This document shows, in pieces, positions 34,889 through 43,675 of a stretch of DNA of 64,000 nt. Every line of letters starts with the position of its first letter. The stretch's first letter is position 1. The DNA lies in NCBI RefSeq assembly GCF_003853415.1, contig NZ_QTPP01000038.1, positions 1-64,000 on the forward strand, written 5' to 3'. A program made the position numbers and the translations under genes. A model generated the notes under the pieces. That model ran no database searches and was not told the origin of the DNA. It saw nothing but the letters and a program-made list of their open reading frames with translations. This DNA is from Burkholderia sp. Bp9142. Its GTDB lineage: Bacteria > Pseudomonadota > Gammaproteobacteria > Burkholderiales > Burkholderiaceae.

Positions 34889-36442
34889 ATGAATACGAAA
34901 TCAATCAAGAATGCAAATAAAAATAGAATTCGCATTCTGGCTGCAATCATTGCATCGGGGTGTGCGGGGCAAGCCCTTGCAGCAGACCCGATCGAGGAAG
35001 CGGTTGAGAAATCCGCGAACGACAACTACTTCAAGATGGGCGGATTCGTCAGAAGCTGGGTGTCGATGAACTTGCAAGATCACCCGGAGACCGGGGGCGG
35101 AAAAGGTCAGCTTTCCATGGCTCGAGGATCCTTGGAGTTGAACATGGATGCCAAGACCGGGCCGTTTCGATGGACGGTAGTCGGTCGAGCCGATCGGGAA
35201 GTGTTGACGCATTACGAGAGGGAACTTCAAAACCTCGCTCGAACAAATACGCCGGGCGGGCCGGGTAGCAGCATGCTCAGTCAATACAATCAAACGCAGC
35301 TTCGAGAGTATTTCGTCGACTTTGACATTGGTGAACATGCACATTTCCGCGTTGGCAAGCAGGAGGTGGCATGGGGGGAGACGGATTTCTTCCATCCGAC
35401 CGACCTGATCAACGGATTCGACTATCGGTGGCGGTCGTTTCTTGAGCGTGACAACGATGAACTGCGAAAGCCGCTGATCATGGTGAACGGGAATTTCGAC
35501 GTCCCGGCACTGAATGGCTCTCTGCAATTGCTGGTGCGGCCGGGCATCGATCAGCTCGCGGACATCGGTAATACATACGAGCTATCGGGTGGGCGCTGGG
35601 CCGGGCAGCCGTTCAAGGGCATCGACTTTTTGGCGCCGGGTTCGCTAACGGTCAATTATCGGCATCGGAACGGCAATGCAACCGATGTGACCGGTGGAGC
35701 GCGGTGGACCGGGCTGGCGGGCTCCGTCAATTATGCAGTGTCGTATTTGAATACTTACCGGCCCGATCCGATCGTAAACTCCGCCTTCGTGCCTTGGGGA
35801 GAAAAGCCCAAGGGCACGCTTGGTGATTTCATTTTCCCGAAAATTAATGTGTTCGGGGCAAGCGTCAGCACCGAGGTGCCGGCGATTGATTCCGTGGTGG
35901 CCGCGGAAGTCGCGTATCAGAAGAACGTGCCGTTCAACGTGGGTAGCAATTTCGCGAACGGCGCTCTGCCGGGATTTGGTGGTGTTATCACGAAGGACGT
36001 CGTTGTCTCGTCGTTGCGAATCGACAAGCAGTTTCGCCTGATGCAGTTGCTGGGGACGAGCGAAGCCACTTTGGCATCCCTTCAGATTTTTGACACATGG
36101 ATTCGAAATCTCAACAATTCCGATGACATTGTGTATGCGGCTGGATATGGAAAAAAGGCGAAACGTCATACTACTACATTAACAGGATTCTTCACGCTGA
36201 ACTATATGAACAGCCGTCTGAATCCGGGATTTGCGGCTGGGATGGATATTTCAAACGGTGATGCTTTCGTCATTCCGAGTATTGAATACAAGGTAGGTAA
36301 CCATTGGCGGTTTTTGGCTGAGGCCGACATTTTCTTTCCGCACCATCAGAAACACCCTGGAGAAATTGAGTACTCTACTGGCCCGCTCGGTGGCCTGGCC
36401 AACAACGATCAGTTGATGCTTCGCGCTACATACCAGTTCTAA
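34889..36442 (+). CDS. DUF1302 outer-membrane protein
   Basis: The 517-residue protein has a signal peptide ending near residue 31 (GQALAAD). The rest is rich in alternating strands and ends with LMLRATYQF, the aromatic terminal signature of outer-membrane barrels. DUF1302 proteins regularly pair with DUF1329 and an RND transporter in clusters that degrade hydrophobic compounds. It starts 46 bases after the RND gene. It could form the outer-membrane port for the substrate. Confidence 0.88.
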   Translation: MNTKSIKNANKNRIRILAAIIASGCAGQALAADPIEEAVEKSANDNYFKMGGFVRSWVSMNLQDHPETGGGKGQLSMARGSLELNMDAKTGPFRWTVVGRADREVLTHYERELQNLARTNTPGGPGSSMLSQYNQTQLREYFVDFDIGEHAHFRVGKQEVAWGETDFFHPTDLINGFDYRWRSFLERDNDELRKPLIMVNGNFDVPALNGSLQLLVRPGIDQLADIGNTYELSGGRWAGQPFKGIDFLAPGSLTVNYRHRNGNATDVTGGARWTGLAGSVNYAVSYLNTYRPDPIVNSAFVPWGEKPKGTLGDFIFPKINVFGASVSTEVPAIDSVVAAEVAYQKNVPFNVGSNFANGALPGFGGVITKDVVVSSLRIDKQFRLMQLLGTSEATLASLQIFDTWIRNLNNSDDIVYAAGYGKKAKRHTTTLTGFFTLNYMNSRLNPGFAAGMDISNGDAFVIPSIEYKVGNHWRFLAEADIFFPHHQKHPGEIEYSTGPLGGLANNDQLMLRATYQF

Positions 36443-36463
36443 TGAAATAATTGGAGACATGTT

Positions 36464-37720
36464 ATGAAAACTTTCGATAAACTCGTTTGTCACTCTGTTT
36501 TTCTTTCATCGTTGGTTGTCGGGGCGGGGGCATGGGCCGCCGAACTTCCCGCCGGCACTGTGATTGAAAAGTCGAATATCGACACTGTGAAGAGTGATAC
36601 GTTCGACGGGCATCCGATTTCGAGCCTGCTTACCGAAAAGGTGGCGTGGCAAATCCGGAACTGGAACCTCAAGATCACGCTTGATCACGCTAAACCTATT
36701 CCGGCCGAGCCGCGACTGGTTGAGGCGACGAAGAAGTATTCGGGGCAGGTGAAGTTCGATCCGAAGACAAAGGAGGTCACGGGTTACGTGGCGGGTGTTC
36801 CATTCCCGGACATTGAAACCAGCGACCCGGATGCCGGCTATAAGATGATGTGGAACTTCTACTATGCGCCGCGGGAAGGGGACACCGTGTACAACGACGT
36901 CTTTGCGTTGGCGGTCAACGGTAACAGTGGCCTGGAAACGAAGCAGGCGTGGATTTATCAGCGCTACTACTTCAAGAACAGATTGCTCGACAAGCAACCC
37001 GTCGCCGGCGACGGCACGATTGCCGCCAAAACGTATGACCTCGCGCAGTATCCGGAGGATGTAAAGGGTATCGGGACGTTCGCTGTCCGCCTGGATTCCC
37101 CGTCGTACGAAGAAACGTGGGCCTATCTGAAGTCGGCCCGGCGCACGCGCCGCCTGTCCGGCGGTGCATGGATGGATCCGGTCGGAGGACTGGATTTTCT
37201 TGGCGACGACAACAACGTATTTAACGCTCGCCCGAGCTGGTACAAGGGCTTCAAGGTGACCGGCAAGCGCTGGATTCTCGCGGTCACGGATGGGAACAAG
37301 AACAATCACGTCGAGTCCAGGTCCGGAACCGCGGACGAATTTCCGACTTACGACCTCAAAAATGCGCCCTACTGGAATCCTATCGAAAAGTGGCAGCCGC
37401 GCGAAGTATATGTCGTCGAGGCAACGCCGCCGGACCAGCACCCGTATAGCAAACGCGTTATGTACCTTGATGTCGATACGTTCCGTCCGTATTACTCGGA
37501 GAACTACGACAAAAAGGGCGAGTTCTGGAAGTTCGTGATTTCCGAAATGCGGGCTGGTGTTTCCGAGGGCGGCCAGCACGTGCTGCTGTATACGGGTGTC
37601 GAAGCAATCGACTTCAAGGCACGTCACGCAACTGTTGCGCCGATCGTCAGTCGCGCAGATCCGCGCGGGATCACCGACAGCCATTGGTCGCTGAGTGGTC
37701 TCGAGCAGCTGGCGAAGTAA
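36464..37720 (+). CDS. DUF1329 periplasmic protein
   Basis: This 418-residue protein starts with a signal peptide (cleavage near AWAAE, residue 26). Motifs such as TYDLKNAPYWNPIEKWQPREVYVVEA and RVMYLDVDTFRP are those of DUF1329. The fold is thought to resemble lipoprotein carriers of the LolA/OmpL type, suggesting binding of a lipid-like molecule, which is an inference. The gene is 21 bases behind DUF1302 and completes the RND-DUF1302-DUF1329 envelope module. Confidence 0.88.
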   Translation: MKTFDKLVCHSVFLSSLVVGAGAWAAELPAGTVIEKSNIDTVKSDTFDGHPISSLLTEKVAWQIRNWNLKITLDHAKPIPAEPRLVEATKKYSGQVKFDPKTKEVTGYVAGVPFPDIETSDPDAGYKMMWNFYYAPREGDTVYNDVFALAVNGNSGLETKQAWIYQRYYFKNRLLDKQPVAGDGTIAAKTYDLAQYPEDVKGIGTFAVRLDSPSYEETWAYLKSARRTRRLSGGAWMDPVGGLDFLGDDNNVFNARPSWYKGFKVTGKRWILAVTDGNKNNHVESRSGTADEFPTYDLKNAPYWNPIEKWQPREVYVVEATPPDQHPYSKRVMYLDVDTFRPYYSENYDKKGEFWKFVISEMRAGVSEGGQHVLLYTGVEAIDFKARHATVAPIVSRADPRGITDSHWSLSGLEQLAK

Positions 37721-37898
37721 GCGTCGGATCAGCGTATGCGGGAAATGTTGGTACCGGCGCCACCACGGACGGCGCGCGGTGCCAACGCGAATCGGTTGGC
37801 GCGCAGGTCGTGATTTGAACTCGACCATGAGCGAGCAGTAACTGGCTATTTCCGGGATGAGTATGGAACGTATGGCGTCTAGTTGCGGAGAGTTGGAC

Positions 37899-38606
37899 AT
37901 GAAAGATGAGTTGAAAGGGAAAGTCATTGTCGTGACGGGAGCATTCGGCAACCTAGGCATGGTGACGGCCATTACTCTCACCAAATATGGTGCAACCGTG
38001 GCGCTGGTTGACTCCAACCAAGCGCCTGCGGGACAAATTCCGGGAGCGCTGAGCGATGCACTTGTTTTGGGTGAAGTGGATCTCAGTTCTTATGATCTAG
38101 CGCATTCGGCGATGTCGACGGTCTCTGCGCGATACGGAGAGATTTACGGCGTGGTCAACGTCGCTGGAGCGTTTCGCTGGTCGACTGTGGAGGGGGATGA
38201 GGTCGACGCGTGGGATAACCTCTTCAACGCGAATTTGAAGACTGCCTTGATGACGTCGAAAGCCGTATTGCCGTATCTGCGTGATCGCGACGGCGGGCGG
38301 ATCGTAAACATCGGTGCAGCCGCCGCGGCGAAGGGAGTTGTAGGAATGGGCCCTTATGCTGCGAGCAAGTCTGCGGTTGCCCGCCTCACCGAAGCGCTTG
38401 CCGATGAATTAAAGGACCGTAGTATTACGGTCAATGCGATATTGCCAAGCGTTATCGATACGCCAATTAATCGCGAAATAATGCCCGATGCGGACTTCCA
38501 GCGCTGGGTGACGCCAGACGCTGTCGCCGAAGTTATCGCGTTTCTGATGTCGCGTCGATCAGCCGCAATCACCGGTGCATTGATTCCGGTGTCAGGGCGC
38601 ATGTGA
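37899..38606 (+). CDS. Second short-chain dehydrogenase/reductase
   Basis: ATG 37899 with GGAGAG upstream gives 235 residues. The cofactor loop is TGAFGNLG (10-17), a mild variant of TGxxxGxG. The active site is YAASK (near 155) and the aspartate in LVDSNQ fits NAD use. The C-terminal end ITGALIPVSGRM is typical. It precedes the exported flavoprotein by 40 bases. It may form or reduce the ketone that the flavoprotein oxidises. Confidence 0.88.
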   Translation: MKDELKGKVIVVTGAFGNLGMVTAITLTKYGATVALVDSNQAPAGQIPGALSDALVLGEVDLSSYDLAHSAMSTVSARYGEIYGVVNVAGAFRWSTVEGDEVDAWDNLFNANLKTALMTSKAVLPYLRDRDGGRIVNIGAAAAAKGVVGMGPYAASKSAVARLTEALADELKDRSITVNAILPSVIDTPINREIMPDADFQRWVTPDAVAEVIAFLMSRRSAAITGALIPVSGRM

Positions 38607-38646
38607 GGAGCGTGGCGGAACTCCAACTTTCGAGGCGATACAAACT

Positions 38647-40398
38647 ATGGATGAGAAGAAGAGAGATCGGACTGAGCTCCCGCGTCGAGCCTTTCTAGGT
38701 CGCGCTGCGGCCGCAGGCGTTGGTGCTGTGTTTGCCGTGCAGGCGAAGGCTGAGAATGCATCGGTTGGCGGTCGAAATTGGACTCATACGGCGGACGTGA
38801 TTGTAGTTGGGTCGGGCGCTGCGGCGTTGTCTGCGGCAATTGCCGCGACGAAGGCGGGTGCCAGCGTGATCGTTCTCGAAAAGGCGCCGGTTGCCGGAGG
38901 CACGACGAGCAAGTCGGACGGGGCATACTGGATACCGAATAATCATCACCTTCGGGCCCAGAAACTTGCTGATCCCAAAAGCGAGGCAATGCGATACATG
39001 GTTCGGGGCTCGTACCCTACTCTTTACCGTGAAGAACAGCCTCGGTTTGGGGTCGGTGCGCACGAGTATGAGCTGATTGAGGCCTATTACGATAATGCTG
39101 CTTCGATTGTCGAAGACCTCGAGAATTCCGGCGTCATTCGTTCGACGATGTTTGATCTCCCGGACTACCAGGACCATGAACCGGACGGAACCAGCAAGTT
39201 GACTCATGGCCGCATCCTGGTTCCATTGAAGCCGGATGGCGGAATTGGGCAAGGTCGAGAACTAATTCGACAAATGCGCGCATGGTTGGATGCACATAAG
39301 GTTGTGTTTCTTTTCCGCCATGCTGTAAATGGCATTGAGCGTAATACATTGGGGCAAGTGATTGGTGTGGCCGTGACCAGGCCGGATGGGACAATCTTTG
39401 TTCGAGCAAAAAAAGGCGTGGTATTCGGCAGCGGCGGATTTACCCACAATCCGGATCTGATGTTGAATTTTCAACCGGGGCCGAGCTGGGGCGGATGTGC
39501 CGTACCAACCAATCAAGGCGATCTCGTCAAGATTGGGGTGCGAAACGGGGCAAAGATTGGCAACATGGTCAACGCGTGGCGTGCCGAGCTGCTCTTGGAA
39601 AGCGCAATGGAGTCGGCAAGCGTTCCGCGCGACATTTGGCAACCTCCGGGCGACAGTATGATACTGGTCAACAAGCACGGCAGGCGCGTCGTTGACGAGA
39701 AGCGAAATTACCACGAACGCACACGAGCGCACTTCGTTTGGGATGCGGTGGAATCCGAGTATCCCAACAAGCTTCTGTATATGATTTATGATAAACGGAC
39801 GGCTGAACTGTTTGCCGGAAATTATCCATTGCCGGGTCCGGGGCAAAACGAAAGCTATGTGATTCAGGCGCCATCTCTAGCTGCGCTTGGAGATGCAATC
39901 CAGGCTCGCCTTGATTCGTTGCGGGAAAAAATCGGGCGTGAAAAAATGGCAGAAAATTTTTCGAAAAACCTTGGTGCGCAGATCGCTCTCTATAACGATG
40001 ACGCCAAGCGAGGTGTGGACACCGAGTTCCAGCGAGGCAAGTACCCGTACGACGGTATTTGGCACACGCAAATTAATTCGAAACCGCGTACCGATACGAA
40101 TTGGAAACCGGCTAGTCCGAATCCAACGGTATTTCCTATCGATACCAGGGGACCGTTTTTTGCGATCATCCTAGGAGCAGGAACGCTTGACACAAACGGT
40201 GGACCCGTTATCGACACCTACGCAAGGATTCTCGATGTTGACGGAAAGCCGATTCCGGGACTCTACGGCGCGGGCAATTGCATTGCATCTCCGGCGGCCT
40301 CGGCGTACTGGGGGGCCGGGGGAACAATTGGTCCGGCAATGACATTTGGGACCTTGGCAGGAAGGCATGCAGCGCTCGAAACGGTAAAGGATGCATAA
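38647..40398 (+). CDS. Tat-exported FAD dehydrogenase, ketosteroid-1-dehydrogenase-like
   Basis: The 583-residue protein starts with a twin-arginine signal: P-RRAFLG at residues 12-18, then a hydrophobic AAAAGVGAVFAV stretch and AKA cleavage site near 35. The FAD-binding start is ADVIVVGSGAAALSAA (about 47-62) and the C-terminal GLYGAGNCIASPAASAYWGAGGTIGPAM motif is shared with fumarate-reductase/KstD flavoproteins. These enzymes put a double bond next to a ketone in a ring. Export is unusual for KstD itself. The next gene, overlapping by 8 bases, encodes a cytochrome c that can take the electrons. Confidence 0.9.
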   Translation: MDEKKRDRTELPRRAFLGRAAAAGVGAVFAVQAKAENASVGGRNWTHTADVIVVGSGAAALSAAIAATKAGASVIVLEKAPVAGGTTSKSDGAYWIPNNHHLRAQKLADPKSEAMRYMVRGSYPTLYREEQPRFGVGAHEYELIEAYYDNAASIVEDLENSGVIRSTMFDLPDYQDHEPDGTSKLTHGRILVPLKPDGGIGQGRELIRQMRAWLDAHKVVFLFRHAVNGIERNTLGQVIGVAVTRPDGTIFVRAKKGVVFGSGGFTHNPDLMLNFQPGPSWGGCAVPTNQGDLVKIGVRNGAKIGNMVNAWRAELLLESAMESASVPRDIWQPPGDSMILVNKHGRRVVDEKRNYHERTRAHFVWDAVESEYPNKLLYMIYDKRTAELFAGNYPLPGPGQNESYVIQAPSLAALGDAIQARLDSLREKIGREKMAENFSKNLGAQIALYNDDAKRGVDTEFQRGKYPYDGIWHTQINSKPRTDTNWKPASPNPTVFPIDTRGPFFAIILGAGTLDTNGGPVIDTYARILDVDGKPIPGLYGAGNCIASPAASAYWGAGGTIGPAMTFGTLAGRHAALETVKDA

Positions 40399-40798
40399 AG
40401 TGACGTTCAAATTGAAGTGCGCCGCCAGGGCGTTTTTTATCTGCCTGTTTTTTATGTTCGATGAAACGCATGTGGGCGCTCAAAGCTTTAAAAAGGATGT
40501 GCAACCCATCCTTGATGCGAACTGCGTTTCCTGTCACCAGACGGGAAGTGCTCCACAGAATCTTGTTCTCGAGAGCGGCGCATCTTATCGCGCCATCGTC
40601 AATCATTCGAGCACCGAAGCCCATCAGATGTTGGTCGCTCCCGGTGCGCCAAAGTCGAGCTATCTGTTGGCCAAGATTTCGGGATCGCAAGCCGAGTTGG
40701 GCGGAAAGGGCGAGCGTATGCCTATAGGCGGAGTTCTCCAATCGGAGGATATCGAGGCAATCCGGGCATGGATCGCCGCAGGCGCACCGGATAACTGA
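40391..40798 (+). CDS. Small c-type cytochrome, partner of the exported flavoprotein
   Basis: The 135-residue protein has a hydrophobic signal segment (residues 12-30, ending VGAQS) and one haem-binding CVSCH motif near residue 45. The surrounding pattern FKKDVQPILDANCVSCH and LVAPGAPKSSYLL with RMPIGG before a final helix is that of the Planctomycete-type cytochrome c domain. The methionine in RMP should be the axial ligand. It overlaps the flavoprotein gene by 8 bases, so both subunits are coupled and should meet in the periplasm. Confidence 0.9.
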   Translation: MHKVTFKLKCAARAFFICLFFMFDETHVGAQSFKKDVQPILDANCVSCHQTGSAPQNLVLESGASYRAIVNHSSTEAHQMLVAPGAPKSSYLLAKISGSQAELGGKGERMPIGGVLQSEDIEAIRAWIAAGAPDN

Positions 40799-41120
40799 GC
40801 GATGCCGCTGCAGCGATGTTCCGGAACGTCGGAGCGACCAGCGCGGGCGGAATCCGGATGAGGTCCGAACTCGACAATGTAGGTCGGTTTCGTGCAATCG
40901 TGGTTGCGACATTGGGCGCGCAGTTGCGCATGGTCGGCAATTATGGCGTCTGCGGCCCACATGAGGGGATGCTGTAACCCGGTAAGCCGTATGAAGGGCG
41001 CTTGTCGAGGCGCCTTTCTGCTCCGGTGACGACTCTCATTGGTTGACGTGAGTCCCGTGTTGTCAACGCTGTACTTTCTTTGGGCCAGGCGAGAAACCTG
41101 GGTGAAAAAGGATTCGAGCG
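40799..41120 (+). other. Intergenic region with a possible terminator hairpin
   Basis: No gene was recognised in these 322 bases. A hairpin at 40994-41017 (AAGGGCGC, loop of 8, GCGCCTTT) is followed by CTG rather than a long T-run. It could attenuate transcription between the cytochrome and the thiolase. Confidence 0.4.
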
Positions 41121-42305
41121 ATGAGTAATCGAGAAGTGGTTGTGGTTGGCGCAGCGCGTACTGCCATTGGAACGTTCGGTGGTTCACTGAAGGACGCGCC
41201 GATGACGGTACTTGGCGCGACAGTCGTCCGTGCAGCGCTGGATCGTTCGGGCGTGCCGCCTGCGTCAATCGGGCATGTCGTGATGGGTAATGTCATCCCG
41301 ACCGAACCGAAGGATGCCTATTTGAGTCGTGTTTCAGCCATGGACGCGGGCATTCCGAAAGAAGTCCCGGCATTCAATGTCAATCGACTTTGTGGCTCGG
41401 GTCTCCAGGCGATAATTAATGCGGCGCAGTCAATTATGCTCGGCGACGCCGATTTTGCTGTGGGCGGCGGCGCCGAATCGATGAGCAGGGGGCCGTTCAT
41501 TACGCCAGCCGCTCGTTGGGGAGTGCGCATGGGCGACACGCAGATGGTCGATTACATGACGGGAATCCTCCACGATCCGTGGAGGCGCATCCATATGGGT
41601 GTGACGGCGGAGAACGTTGCTGAGCGCTACAGCATCTCGCGTGCGGAGCAAGATGAACTGGCAATGACGAGCCAAATGCGTGCAGCGAAAGCGATCGACG
41701 AGGGTCGCTTCGCGAGCCAGATCGTTCCAGTGGAGATCAAGACCCGCCAAGGAATCGTCCAGTTCGATATTGACGAACACGTTCGCAAGGACGTCACGGC
41801 CGACATGCTGGCAAAGATGAAGCCGGTTTTCAAGGAAGGGGGCTCGGTTACACCCGGAAATGCATCGGGCATCAATGACGGGGCGGCCGCCGTCGTGTTG
41901 GCTGAGGCCGGAAAAGCGGCCGCATTGGGTCTCGTGCCCCTGGCCCGCCTTGTTGGTTACGCCCATGCGGGCGTAGAGCCTGAGTATATGGGCCTTGGCC
42001 CCATTCCTGCCACGCGACTGGTGATGCAGCGCACAGGATTGAAGGTGGAGGATATGGATGTCATCGAGTCGAACGAAGCCTTTGCTGCTCAAGCCTGCGC
42101 CGTGTCAAAGGAACTGGGTTTCGATCCGGCCAAGGTGAATCCCAATGGTTCCGGGATATCCCTCGGGCATCCTGTCGGTGCGACGGGCGCAATCATTTCG
42201 GTTAAAGCGATCTACGAACTCCACCGGACGGGGGGGCGGTATGCACTGGTGACAATGTGTATCGGCGGTGGGCAGGGCATTGCAGCGATTTATGAGCGTA
42301 TCTGA
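41121..42305 (+). CDS. Acetyl-CoA acetyltransferase (thiolase)
   Basis: The protein has 394 residues, the normal thiolase length. The nucleophilic cysteine is C91 in [10 protein letters not shown]; the other catalytic parts are [18 protein letters not shown] and the second cysteine in MCIGGGQG. It can split acetoacetyl-CoA or longer 3-ketoacyl-CoA, or run in reverse to feed PHA synthesis. It comes after the cytochrome gene with a 322-base gap and before a 3-hydroxyacyl-CoA dehydrogenase. It matches the product of the BKACE enzyme of the other block. Confidence 0.92.
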   Translation: MSNREVVVVGAARTAIGTFGGSLKDAPMTVLGATVVRAALDRSGVPPASIGHVVMGNVIPTEPKDAYLSRVSAMDAGIPKEVPAFNVNRLCGSGLQAIINAAQSIMLGDADFAVGGGAESMSRGPFITPAARWGVRMGDTQMVDYMTGILHDPWRRIHMGVTAENVAERYSISRAEQDELAMTSQMRAAKAIDEGRFASQIVPVEIKTRQGIVQFDIDEHVRKDVTADMLAKMKPVFKEGGSVTPGNASGINDGAAAVVLAEAGKAAALGLVPLARLVGYAHAGVEPEYMGLGPIPATRLVMQRTGLKVEDMDVIESNEAFAAQACAVSKELGFDPAKVNPNGSGISLGHPVGATGAIISVKAIYELHRTGGRYALVTMCIGGGQGIAAIYERI

Positions 42306-42463
42306 TGTCTTGTACCGCTACGTCACGAGAGAATCACCAGAAGTCCGGCATTGAATCGTCACCCCGTGACGGATGCCGCGTTCGGCGCTTCGCTGATTTC
42401 CATCAGCACTTTGAGCGTCGCCATTAACCAAGGCGGCCGTGGAAGATTTGAAAGGGAACGTGT

Positions 42464-43315
42464 ATGGGCATCAATAAAGTCGCCGTCATCGGTGCAGGAA
42501 CTATGGGCAATGGAATCGCTCAAGTATGTGCCGCGGCGGGTTTTAACGTCGTGGTCGTGGATGTGTCGGACGAGGCGCTGCAGCGTGGCGCGGCTGCTAT
42601 ATCCGACAGCCTCGATCGCCTGGTGAAAAAGCACAAGCTGACGGTTTCCGACAAGCAGGAGATATTGGGGCGCGTCAGCACGACCACTCGTTACTCGGCT
42701 CTTTCCGACGTGGACCTGGTGATCGAGGCCGCGACCGAAAACGAAACGCTCAAAATTCGAATAATCAAGGAGATCGATGCCATCGTCGGCGCAAATGCAA
42801 TCATTGCTACGAATACGTCCTCTATCTCGATCACCAAACTAGCAGCGTCCACCGCACGTCCGGAAAGATTTATCGGAATGCACTTCTTCAATCCAGTGCC
42901 GCTGATGGAGTTGGTGGAGCTGATTCGAGGATTTCAGACATTGGATGAAACCCAGATGCGTGTCGAGGCATTCGTCAAGGCAATTGGAAAGACTGCGATC
43001 GTTGCGAAGAACAGTCCCGGTTTTGCGGTTAACCGCATTCTCTGCCCAATGATCAACGAGGCAGTATTCGCCTTGCAGGAAGGCTTGGCTACTGCTGAGG
43101 ACATTGATAATGGCATGAAGCTTGGGGCAAATCATCCAATTGGTCCTCTTGCGCTCGCCGACCTGATTGGCTTGGATACGATGCTCGCGGTTATGGATGT
43201 TTTTTACAGAAACTTTAATGATCAAAAATATCGACCGGCCCCGCTTCTTAGGGAAATGGTGGATGCTGGATTTCTCGGTAGAAAGAGTGGGCGAGGTTTC
43301 TATCGATACAATTAA
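42464..43315 (+). CDS. 3-hydroxybutyryl-CoA dehydrogenase
   Basis: The 283-residue protein has the NAD fold VAVIGAGTMGNGIAQ (5-19) and the C-terminal domain of the family with GMHFFNPVPLMELVE (near 138) holding the catalytic histidine and KNSPGFAVNRIL. It oxidises (S)-3-hydroxyacyl-CoA to 3-ketoacyl-CoA, or the reverse. It is the last clear gene of the plus-strand block. Its stereochemistry is opposite to that needed by PHA synthase, so it more likely serves degradation. Confidence 0.92.
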   Translation: MGINKVAVIGAGTMGNGIAQVCAAAGFNVVVVDVSDEALQRGAAAISDSLDRLVKKHKLTVSDKQEILGRVSTTTRYSALSDVDLVIEAATENETLKIRIIKEIDAIVGANAIIATNTSSISITKLAASTARPERFIGMHFFNPVPLMELVELIRGFQTLDETQMRVEAFVKAIGKTAIVAKNSPGFAVNRILCPMINEAVFALQEGLATAEDIDNGMKLGANHPIGPLALADLIGLDTMLAVMDVFYRNFNDQKYRPAPLLREMVDAGFLGRKSGRGFYRYN

Positions 43316-43342
43316 AATGGAAAATTGCCGACTCTCGATAAA

Positions 43343-43474
43343 ATGCAATATGCGTCCTTTATTGGCGATAGCATCAAAATGTATCTTGATGGCGATTCAC
43401 AATTGGGGAAAGCTGCGGCTGGCATCGCGGCTTTACTTGCCCCTGTAGAACTGGTGGTCGAGTGCAACCACTAG
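43343..43474 (+). CDS. Possible 43-residue peptide or gene remnant
   Basis: Just behind the 3-hydroxybutyryl-CoA dehydrogenase a frame from ATG 43343 reads MQYASFIGDSIKMYLDG and then GKAAAGIAALLAPVELVVE before a stop. The composition looks protein-like and the frame is the same as the gene upstream. There is no good ribosome-binding site. I do not recognise it, and it may be the end or start of a lost gene. Confidence 0.2.
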   Translation: MQYASFIGDSIKMYLDGDSQLGKAAAGIAALLAPVELVVECNH

Positions 43475-43675
43475 CAGTTGGCAATCGGCATACGTAAACG
43501 TCGGCGATGGTGGATCGTAAGCTGCGACTGGCACGGATGTGGCTCGTCGAAGTGCGCATGGGCGCGATTGGTAATTTCCGGCGTCGCCGTAGAACTACTA
43601 CTCGTATCCGCTGTCGGGTCTGGGGAAAGGGTATTCGCGACGACGCGTCAGCAAAATGGACGTATGCAGAATTTT

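Noticed and set aside
36506-38017. Open frame of about 500 codons on the minus strand opposite DUF1329
   Set aside because: It is antisense to a well-supported gene with signal peptide and family motifs; its composition is rich in Arg, Val and Ile in no family pattern.
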